A DNA stretch of 5,778 bases from an uncultured Steroidobacter sp. (GTDB taxonomy: Bacteria; Pseudomonadota; Gammaproteobacteria; Steroidobacterales; Steroidobacteraceae). Made by a program: the position numbers and the translations under genes. Numbering within the stretch: position 1 is the stretch's first letter; each line of letters opens with the position of its first letter. Positions 1 to 5,233 of the stretch are shown in pieces. The stretch spans positions 1 through 5,778 of the forward strand of contig CAMLEO010000377.1 in the NCBI GenBank assembly GCA_946478975.1, in the 5' to 3' direction. The notes beneath the pieces were generated by a model. It worked only from the letters and a program-made list of their open reading frames with translations. It searched no databases and was not told where the DNA came from.

Positions 1-1707
1 ATGGCCATGCTCGAACGCGGTGGCAATGCGTTCGACGCCGCCGTCGCCATCGGCTTCACGCTGCAGATCGTCGAGCCGCATCTGTGCGGGCCGGCGGGCG
101 AAGTGCCCATCATCTTCAAGACTGCGGGCGACGATCAGCCGAAAGTGCTGTGCGGCCAAGGTGTCGCTCCCGCCGCTGCCACGATCGAGCGCATTCGGGC
201 GCTGAATCTCGATATGGTGCCGGGCTCCGGATTGATCTCTGCCGTCGTGCCAGGCTCGTTTGACGCATGGATGACGTTGCTGCGGGATCACGGCAGTCTG
301 CGACTTGCGGACGTGATGGAGCCGGCGATTCATTACGCCGAGGCTGGACATCCGCTGCTGCCTGGCGTGATGCGCGCCATCAGTGATGTCGCCGATGCGT
401 TTAGAAACGAATGGCCGACGTCGGCGCCGATCTGGTTGCCCAACAATCAGCCGCCGCAGCCGAATCAACTGTTTCGTCAGCCGGTGCTTGCGGCCACTTG
501 GCGACGCATTCTGAGCGCGGCGGGCGAAGGGACGCGAGAGCAGCAGATCGAGCGTGCCCGCGCCGCGTGGTCGACCGGCTTCGTTGCCGAAGCTGTGGAT
601 CGATTTTGTCGCACCCAAGAATTGATGGACGCGAGCGGCCGACGTCACAAAGGGTTGCTGACCGGTAACGACATGGCGCGCTGGAGTGCGAGTTACGAAG
701 CGCCACAAACATTTCGCTATCGCGACTGGACGTTCTTCAAGACCGGTCCTTGGGGACAGGGGCCGGTGCTGTTGCAAGCATTATCGTTGCTGCAGGAATT
801 CGATTTCGCGGAGCTGCCTGAGCCGGAGTTCGTGCACGTCGTGCTCGAAGCAATCAAGCTGGCGTTCGCCGATCGCGAGGCGTACTACGGCGATCCGGCT
901 TTCACTCACGTGCCGTTGGATGTGTTGCTCAGTGAAAGTCATGCGGCCGAACGTCGCAAGCTGATCGGCGAGAGCGCATCTCACGAGCTACGGCCGGGCG
1001 TGCTGCCCGGGTTCGAAGCTCAGGTTCAACAGAGCATGCGTATGGTGCGTGTGGCCCGCGGCGAAAGCGCCGCGCTAGGCATCGGCGAGCCGACGATGAT
1101 GCATTTGAAGCCGACACTAAAGCCCGGCGACACGGTTCACCTCGATGTGATCGATCGTCACGGCAACATGGTGACCGCCACGCAGTCCGGCGGCTGGCCG
1201 CAATCCTCACCGATCATTCCCGAGTTGGGTTTCGCGCTGAACACGCGAGCGCAAATGTTTTGGTTGGAGCCGGGGCTGCCCGGCAGCCTTGCGCCCGGCA
1301 AGCGCCCGCGTACGACGCTCACGCCGACGCTCGCGATCCGCGACGATGGCACGCAGTTGATCTGCGGCACGCCTGGTGGCGATCAGCAGGATCAGTGGCA
1401 GCTGATCTTTTTGTTACGTCACATTCATCGCGGGCTCGATTTGCAACAGAGCATCGACACGCCGTTGTTTCATAGCGTTCACTTTCCCGCTTCGTTCTAT
1501 CCTCGCGAAGCGATGCTCGGGACGGCGGTGGTCGAGGAGAGCTGCGGCGACAAGCTCATCGCGGAGCTGCGTCGTCGCGGTCACAAAGTGAAGGTGGCGC
1601 CGCAATGGTCGGCCGGTCGGCTCACTGCCGCTTCGAAAGGAACTGATGGAATATTGCGGGCCGCAGCCACGCCTCGTTTGATGCAGGCGTACGCCGTCGG
1701 AAGGTAG
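1..1707 (+). CDS. Gamma-glutamyltransferase-family Ntn hydrolase, 5'-truncated by the window edge
   Basis: Members are made as one chain that cuts itself before a catalytic threonine, giving a large and a small subunit; classical members transfer or hydrolyse gamma-glutamyl groups. Seen here: the family N-terminal signature GGNAFDAAVA (residues 7-16), APAAAT near 56-61, the VPGSFDAW segment near 83-90, the nucleophile context GDTVHLDVID with Thr378 as predicted nucleophile (DNA 1132-1134), KRPRTTLTPTL (434-444) and GTPGGDQQDQ near 456-465. The predicted small subunit is about 191 residues, a normal size. Family proteins have some tens of residues before GGNA, so the ATG at position 1 is probably an internal methionine and the real start, with any signal peptide, lies outside. 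Residues that bind the gamma-glutamyl group in E. coli GGT appear changed (see findings), so glutathione may not be the substrate. It converges on the ferredoxin gene and may be unrelated to the ring-degradation genes. Family assignment is firm; substrate unknown. Confidence 0.9.
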   Translation: MAMLERGGNAFDAAVAIGFTLQIVEPHLCGPAGEVPIIFKTAGDDQPKVLCGQGVAPAAATIERIRALNLDMVPGSGLISAVVPGSFDAWMTLLRDHGSLRLADVMEPAIHYAEAGHPLLPGVMRAISDVADAFRNEWPTSAPIWLPNNQPPQPNQLFRQPVLAATWRRILSAAGEGTREQQIERARAAWSTGFVAEAVDRFCRTQELMDASGRRHKGLLTGNDMARWSASYEAPQTFRYRDWTFFKTGPWGQGPVLLQALSLLQEFDFAELPEPEFVHVVLEAIKLAFADREAYYGDPAFTHVPLDVLLSESHAAERRKLIGESASHELRPGVLPGFEAQVQQSMRMVRVARGESAALGIGEPTMMHLKPTLKPGDTVHLDVIDRHGNMVTATQSGGWPQSSPIIPELGFALNTRAQMFWLEPGLPGSLAPGKRPRTTLTPTLAIRDDGTQLICGTPGGDQQDQWQLIFLLRHIHRGLDLQQSIDTPLFHSVHFPASFYPREAMLGTAVVEESCGDKLIAELRRRGHKVKVAPQWSAGRLTAASKGTDGILRAAATPRLMQAYAVGR

Positions 1708-1713
1708 CGACGG

Positions 1714-2064
1714 TCAGCGTTTGATCAGCAAATAAACTTTGCCGTTTGCGACTTCGATCGGCCAGGTCCGCAGCGGTTGTTTGCAAGGCAGGCTCTGCGC
1801 CCTGCCGGAACATACATCGAAGCTGCCGCCGTGCATGGGGCAGAACACGATGTTTCCTTGCAGACGCCCTTCGGAAAGGGACGCGATCGCGTGCGTGCAT
1901 TCGTCATCGACCGCGTGGAACCTGCCGGCGACGTTACAAACCAGGATGGGATCCATGCCTTCGGGATGAACGCGCACCATCTTGCCCGGCGTGACTTCCT
2001 TTTCCTCGCACAGGGGCAGGCGATCGACAGGGCTCAAGAACGCGATTCCTCGGGCAGGGATCAT
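1714..2064 (-). CDS. carAc: Rieske [2Fe-2S] ferredoxin of a ring-hydroxylating dioxygenase (CarAc-like)
   Basis: A small soluble electron carrier of 116 residues that would shuttle electrons from the reductase encoded upstream to the terminal oxygenase. The Rieske cluster ligands are visible as Cys56-x-His58 and Cys75-x2-His78, within the blocks CTHAIASLSEG and CPMHGGSFDVCSG. These blocks and the C-terminal half closely resemble CarAc of carbazole 1,9a-dioxygenase as I remember it (107 residues). One difference is Ala59 where CarAc has Gly directly after the CTH motif. I chose the ATG at 2062-2064 because it gives the family length. The frame stays open upstream to 2280, with another ATG at 2110-2112, but that stretch has no family similarity. 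No clear Shine-Dalgarno precedes the chosen start. It lies 107 bp downstream of the reductase stop, with an operator-like element just before it, so it could be read from the reductase promoter, its own promoter, or both. Its stop is 6 bp from that of the convergent transferase-family gene. Confidence 0.93.
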   Translation of the reverse strand: MIPARGIAFLSPVDRLPLCEEKEVTPGKMVRVHPEGMDPILVCNVAGRFHAVDDECTHAIASLSEGRLQGNIVFCPMHGGSFDVCSGRAQSLPCKQPLRTWPIEVANGKVYLLIKR

Positions 2065-2074
2065 GGTTGTAGTA

Positions 2075-2085
2075 TTGTCATACAA
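2075..2085. promoter_or_regulatory. Operator-like element upstream of the ferredoxin gene
   Basis: The 11-mer TTGTCATACAA has inverted TTGT/ACAA ends around a 3-bp centre. It contains the octamer TCATACAA (2078-2085), which is also the right arm of the palindrome in the divergent promoter (3192-3199). It lies 10 bp before the ferredoxin start codon. On the minus strand a TTGACC hexamer (complement of 2095-2100) sits upstream and GACAAT (complement of 2074-2079) follows at 15 bp spacing, a weak promoter candidate that the element would overlap. The shared octamer is seen directly; a regulatory role is inferred. Confidence 0.4.
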
Positions 2086-2171
2086 AGTGTGTCCGGTCAA
2101 CCTGGGGATCATCCGACAGCTGAGGGTAGGTACCCGGTGGCTGTCCAAACGGATCAGTGGGTGTCCAAAAC

Positions 2172-3167
2172 TCAGCCGGGCTGGAAGCGTTCGGCGCGAA
2201 TTGCGCTGGGGTGAACGCCGAAGCTCATGAGTGTGGTGCGCGCGGCGTTGACCATGGGCGGTGGGCCGCACAAGTAACATGCGGTGCTTGCGTCGAAATC
2301 GTTGGATTGCAGCAGCGACACGGCAGTGCCCGCGCGCACGTCGCCATCAGCGCCTTCCATCACAGCGATGCGCACTTCAAGCTCAGGCATCTCTGTCGCG
2401 AGAGTCGCGAGCTCACGTTCGTAGAACAACTCCGCGCGCCGCGTGCAGCCGAAGCAGAGTAGTGCACGCTGACCGCGGCCACGTAGAGAACGAACGATCG
2501 ACAGCGCCGGCGAGAGTCCGGTGCCGCCGGCAACAAACACATGCCGCTGTGCTCGCGCGTCCAATCCGAATGCACCAAGCGGTGCCTGCAGCTTCACGCG
2601 GTCGCCGATCTTCGCCGTGTGTTGCAGCCACTGCGACGTCTTGCCCTCAGCGACCAATCGAATCATCAGTTCGAGTAACGGCAGATCCGCCTGCGTGCTC
2701 GCGATCGAGTACGCGCGTGCTTCGCCGACGCCGGACGCGGCGAGTCGCACGTATTGGCCACTGTGAAAGAACAAATCCTCGGGATGATCGAGCTGCAACG
2801 TCAGCAGTACGACCGACGGCGCCGCGCGCCGGATGTCGACAATGCGCGCAGTATGTTTCGACGGTTCGGACGGCGGTGAGTGGCGCGGATACGGAAGCTC
2901 AAACGTCGCGTCCGTCACCAATCGCGTAAGGCAAGCAGGACGCAAGCCCGCGGCGAATTCCTCGGCGCTGACGGGCAATCGGTCCGCCACATCGACGCGC
3001 GTCTCGCCCGCCGAGCACTGCACGACACAACTGCCGCAAGTCCCTGAGCAACAGTCATAACGCAGCGGCGCATTCAGGCCCAGCGCGCCTTCCAGCAGTG
3101 TCTGCCCAGGCGCCACCGGCACGGACACCTCGGCACCGTCCTGAAAGATCAACCGCGCACGACGCAT
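2172..3167 (-). CDS. NAD(P)H:ferredoxin reductase of a ring-hydroxylating dioxygenase (plant-type [2Fe-2S] + FAD + NAD domains)
   Basis: A cytoplasmic flavoprotein of 331 residues that would oxidise NAD(P)H and pass single electrons to the Rieske ferredoxin encoded downstream. Domains in order: an N-terminal plant-type [2Fe-2S] domain (about 1-92) with ligands Cys39-x4-Cys44-x2-Cys47 and Cys79; an FAD-binding barrel (about 103-200) with the RAYS motif at 151-154; and an NAD-binding domain (about 205-331) with GGTGLSP at 214-220 and CGPPPM at 300-305. This order and length match CarAd (about 329 residues) and the naphthalene dioxygenase reductase. It is also the plan of BenC-type reductases, but those feed the oxygenase directly; the neighbouring Rieske ferredoxin argues for a three-component, class III-type chain. 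The ATG at 3165-3167 opens at the usual point; a weak GGA lies 7 bp upstream. Its promoter region is shared divergently with the hydratase gene. Domain assignment is firm; the physiological partner is inferred from position. Confidence 0.93.
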   Translation of the reverse strand: MRRARLIFQDGAEVSVPVAPGQTLLEGALGLNAPLRYDCCSGTCGSCVVQCSAGETRVDVADRLPVSAEEFAAGLRPACLTRLVTDATFELPYPRHSPPSEPSKHTARIVDIRRAAPSVVLLTLQLDHPEDLFFHSGQYVRLAASGVGEARAYSIASTQADLPLLELMIRLVAEGKTSQWLQHTAKIGDRVKLQAPLGAFGLDARAQRHVFVAGGTGLSPALSIVRSLRGRGQRALLCFGCTRRAELFYERELATLATEMPELEVRIAVMEGADGDVRAGTAVSLLQSNDFDASTACYLCGPPPMVNAARTTLMSFGVHPSAIRAERFQPG

Positions 3168-3179
3168 CGTTCAATCCAT

Positions 3180-3200
3180 ATTGCATGATTATCATACAAT
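3180..3200. promoter_or_regulatory. 21-bp palindromic operator in the divergent promoter region
   Basis: The left arm ATTGCATGAT (3180-3189) and right arm ATCATACAAT (3191-3200) flank a central T at 3190. Nine of ten base pairs are complementary; the only mismatch is 3184 with 3196. It lies in the 61-bp gap between the divergent reductase and hydratase starts and overlaps promoter-like elements of both. A symmetric AT-rich site of this size suits a dimeric repressor. GntR-family regulators (CarR) are known to control car operons in Janthinobacterium J3 and Sphingomonas KA1, and TTGTAT/ATACAA arms are common in sites of that family, so a GntR protein is my best guess. No regulator gene lies in the window. 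Confidence 0.7.
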
Positions 3201-3208
3201 CATATAAC
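3181..3208 (+). promoter_or_regulatory. Candidate sigma70-type promoter for hydratase-oxygenase-hydrolase
   Basis: A good -10 hexamer TATAAC (3203-3208, five of six matches to TATAAT) is preceded at 16 bp by a weak -35, TTGCAT (3181-3186). Transcription would start near 3215, just before the ribosome binding site. The palindrome covers the -35 and most of the spacer, so a bound repressor would block polymerase. The hexamers are read directly; activity is inferred. Confidence 0.5.
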
Positions 3209-3218
3209 GTTGCCTCAA
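3191..3218 (-). promoter_or_regulatory. Candidate promoter for the reductase (and perhaps ferredoxin)
   Basis: On the minus strand TTGAGG (complement of 3213-3218) is followed after 16 bp by TATGAT (complement of 3191-3196, five of six matches to TATAAT). Transcription would start near 3184, about 17 bases before the reductase ATG. The -10 lies inside the right arm of the palindrome, so both arms of the cluster could be controlled from one site. A second TATGAT lies at the complement of 3199-3204 but lacks a plausible -35. Confidence 0.42.
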
Positions 3219-3222
3219 GAGG
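3217..3222 (+). promoter_or_regulatory. Ribosome binding site of the hydratase gene
   Basis: AAGAGG lies 6 bases before the ATG at 3229 and supports that start. No in-frame alternative gives a better family match. Confidence 0.65.
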
Positions 3223-3228
3223 CGAACC

Positions 3229-4005
3229 ATGGATCCGAGAGTTGGCGAGACCGCGCAATCACTGCTGGGTGCGTACACGGGCGCGCTATTGCCCCCGATC
3301 CGTACGCGTTTCGAGGCGGGCGACACGCGCACGGCCTACGCGATTCAACAACAGCAGATTGCGCACTGGGTCGATCAAGGGCGGCGACCGGTCGGTCGCA
3401 AGATCGGGCTGACTTCACCAGCGGTGCAGAAACAGCTCGGCGTCGCCGAGCCCGATTTCGGCCAGCTGTTTGCGGACATGGTTTACGGCACCGGCGAGAC
3501 GGTGCCGATGTCCCGCCTGCAGCAGCCACGAGTGGAAGCCGAAATTGCGCTGATCCTGTCGCGTGATTTGGATATGGAGCATGCGACCGTGGCCGATGTG
3601 ATCGCATCCATCGGCTGTGTGTTGCCGGCGCTGGAAATCGTGGGCAGCCGCATCGCGGGTTGGAACATCGACATCGTCGACACGATCGCGGACAACGCAT
3701 CGTCGGGAGTGTTGGTGCTCGGCGGCCCCGCGCAGCGTCTGGAAGGACTCGATCTCATCGACTGCGCAATGACCATGACACTCAACGGCAAAACCGTTTC
3801 CAGCGGCTACGGGCGCGATTGTCTCGGCGGCCCGCTCAATGCGGCGGTGTGGCTGGCGCGTCGTTCGCGCGAGCTCGGCCGTCCTTTGAAACAAGGCGAG
3901 TTGGTGATGACCGGCGCGCTCGGGCCGATGGTGTCGGTGCACGCGGGCGACGTCGCGCACGCCACCATCGCCGGCATCGGCCAGGTCGGCGTGCACTTCG
4001 CCTGA
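3229..4005 (+). CDS. mhpD: 2-hydroxypenta-2,4-dienoate (2-keto-4-pentenoate) hydratase, MhpD/CarD type
   Basis: Adds water to 2-hydroxypenta-2,4-dienoate to give 4-hydroxy-2-oxovalerate, the lower meta-cleavage step after the ring-fission product has been hydrolysed. The 258-residue protein follows E. coli MhpD (269 residues) as I remember it over nearly its whole length. Visible blocks are GRKIGLTSPAVQKQLGV (56-72), PDFGQLFADM (75-84), PRVEAEIAL (100-108), VLPALEIVGSRI (131-142), VDTIADNASSGV around 150-162, LNAAVWLARRS and TGALGPMVSVHAGD. Glu103, Glu105 and Glu136 correspond to the divalent-metal ligands of the family, and Lys58 to the conserved active-site lysine. It could in principle be a paralogous decarboxylase or hydratase of the same fold (2-oxohex-3-enedioate decarboxylase), but the resemblance to MhpD and a linked hydrolase favour the hydratase. 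It is the first gene of the plus-strand arm, 55 bp before the oxygenase. In pathway order it acts last of the three, so gene order does not follow reaction order. Confidence 0.93.
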   Translation: MDPRVGETAQSLLGAYTGALLPPIRTRFEAGDTRTAYAIQQQQIAHWVDQGRRPVGRKIGLTSPAVQKQLGVAEPDFGQLFADMVYGTGETVPMSRLQQPRVEAEIALILSRDLDMEHATVADVIASIGCVLPALEIVGSRIAGWNIDIVDTIADNASSGVLVLGGPAQRLEGLDLIDCAMTMTLNGKTVSSGYGRDCLGGPLNAAVWLARRSRELGRPLKQGELVMTGALGPMVSVHAGDVAHATIAGIGQVGVHFA

Positions 4006-4043
4006 GTTAACAAACCCCCATTTCTATAAACATGGCAACCAGT

Positions 4044-4049
4044 AAGGGA
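4044..4049 (+). promoter_or_regulatory. Ribosome binding site of the oxygenase gene
   Basis: AAGGGA lies 11 bases before the ATG at 4061. The spacing is slightly long but it is the only good match in the 55-bp gap, and no alternative start in this frame is nearer. Confidence 0.45.
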
Positions 4050-4060
4050 CTCACTGAAAC

Positions 4061-5233
4061 ATGAGCGATGACGCGCACACACCGGAAAGCGTTCGCCCTG
4101 AAGTTGCCGCAGCGGTCGGCGACTGGCGCGCCTATGTGGAAGCCAAGATGGGCTTTCGCAATCATTGGTACCCGGTGCGCTTTTCTCACGAGCTGAGCGA
4201 AGGCCAGCTCACGACGGTGCAGCTGCTCGGCGAAAAGCTGTTGATCAAGCGCATCGAAGGCAAGGTCTACGCGATTCGCGACCGATGTTTGCATCGTGGC
4301 GTGCCGCTGTCGCGCAAGCCCGACTGTTACACCAAGGATACGATCACCTGCTGGTATCACGGCTACACGTATCGTTTCCAAACCGGCGAGCTGGTGAACA
4401 TCCTGGCCGTGCCGGACAGCCGCCTGATCGGCCGCCGCAAGATCATGAGCTTTCCGGTCGAAGAGGCGAAGGATTTGATCTTCGTGTTTCTCGGCGACGC
4501 CGATCCGGTGCCGCCGCTGCGCCAGGATGTGCCGCCGGGATTTCTCGACGACGATGTGATGATTCTCGGCAAGCATCGCGTCGTGAATTCCAACTGGCGC
4601 ATCGGAGCGGAGAACGGCTTCGACGCGCTCCACATCTTTATTCACAAAGACACGACGCTGCGTCACTACCGAACATTCAATTTTCCGATTGGCCACACGC
4701 CGCTGCCGGGCGCGGTCAAGGTCGTCGAAGATGCGGATGGACCGAAAGGCGTGATCGACGACTTCGCTCAACACGCGCCGGTGTGGGACGGAATCATCGA
4801 CGGTCGCGTCGTCGTACGCGGGCCGCGATCGGAGCAGGTGAAAGGAACGTCCGCATCGGTTGGCACCTCGATCTGGCTGCCCGGGGTGTTGAAAGTTGAA
4901 TCGTTCCCTGCGCCTGGGCTGACGCAGTTCGAGTGGTATGTGCCGCTCGATGCGAAGACGCATTTGTATGTGCAGACCATCGGTCAGCAAGTCCGCAACG
5001 ATGCTGAGCGTCAGCAGTTCGCGAACGACTTCGAATCCATCTGGAAGCCGCACGGTCTCGATGGCTTCAATGCCGATGATATTTGGGCGCGTGAAGTCAC
5101 TGAACCGTTCTATGCGGATGATTACGGCTGGGTCGATGAAATGTTGTGCGAGCCGGACAGCACCATTCTGGAATGGCGTCGGCTCGCGAGTCGTGGCAAT
5201 CGCGGCATTCAAACACCGCAGGATCTTCGCTGA
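4061..5233 (+). CDS. carAa: Terminal oxygenase of a CarAa-like (carbazole 1,9a-type) Rieske non-heme iron dioxygenase
   Basis: Inserts both atoms of O2 into an aromatic ring; CarAa attacks at an angular carbon next to the bridging heteroatom of carbazole or dibenzofuran. The 390-residue protein parallels CarAa (384 residues) as I remember it from GFRNHWYPV (31-39) to near the C-terminus. The Rieske domain (about 30-160) has ligands Cys76-x-His78 and Cys97-x2-His100. The catalytic domain has Asp188 as the bridge between centres, and His191, His195 and Asp340 as the predicted iron triad in the blocks ENGFDALHIFIHKD and FNADDIWARE. CarAa is a homotrimer without beta subunits, and no beta-subunit gene is seen here. 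Its likely ferredoxin and reductase are encoded on the opposite arm. The pocket residues look CarAa-like except one (see findings), so the family and angular-dioxygenase relationship are strong, but the substrate (carbazole, dibenzofuran, a dioxin, a diaryl ether or another aromatic) is not proven. The stop overlaps the next start by one base. Confidence 0.93.
   Translation: MSDDAHTPESVRPEVAAAVGDWRAYVEAKMGFRNHWYPVRFSHELSEGQLTTVQLLGEKLLIKRIEGKVYAIRDRCLHRGVPLSRKPDCYTKDTITCWYHGYTYRFQTGELVNILAVPDSRLIGRRKIMSFPVEEAKDLIFVFLGDADPVPPLRQDVPPGFLDDDVMILGKHRVVNSNWRIGAENGFDALHIFIHKDTTLRHYRTFNFPIGHTPLPGAVKVVEDADGPKGVIDDFAQHAPVWDGIIDGRVVVRGPRSEQVKGTSASVGTSIWLPGVLKVESFPAPGLTQFEWYVPLDAKTHLYVQTIGQQVRNDAERQQFANDFESIWKPHGLDGFNADDIWAREVTEPFYADDYGWVDEMLCEPDSTILEWRRLASRGNRGIQTPQDLR
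5220..5223 (+). promoter_or_regulatory. Ribosome binding site of the hydrolase, inside the oxygenase gene
   Basis: AGGA ends 9 bases before the hydrolase ATG at 5233. Together with the TGATG stop/start overlap it suggests translational coupling of oxygenase and hydrolase. Confidence 0.5.

Noticed and set aside
2124..2135. Inverted repeat GGGTA-GG-TACCC as a terminator after the reductase gene
   Set aside because: The stem is 5 bp with a 2-base loop, which cannot form a normal hairpin, and no T-run follows on the minus strand.
2065..2280. N-terminal extension of the ferredoxin frame up to 2280
   Set aside because: It would add 72 residues that overlap the reductase gene, have no ferredoxin similarity and cover the operator-like site. 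The start at 2064 gives the normal family length.
2261..2929. A 222-codon open frame on the plus strand opposite the reductase gene
   Set aside because: The product is Arg/Ala/Ser-rich with no recognisable domain, and the minus strand here encodes a well-supported reductase.
4002..4030. Promoter for the oxygenase in the gap after the hydratase (TATAAA at 4025-4030, TTAACA at 4007-4012)
   Set aside because: The two hexamers are only 12 bp apart, and no -35 match exists at 16-18 bp. The gap is more simply an intercistronic spacer.
4007..5212. A 401-codon open frame on the minus strand opposite the oxygenase gene
   Set aside because: It lies almost entirely antisense to a gene with clear Rieske and iron-binding motifs, has low-complexity Arg/His/Ala-rich content and shows no family motif; such frames are common opposite GC-rich genes.
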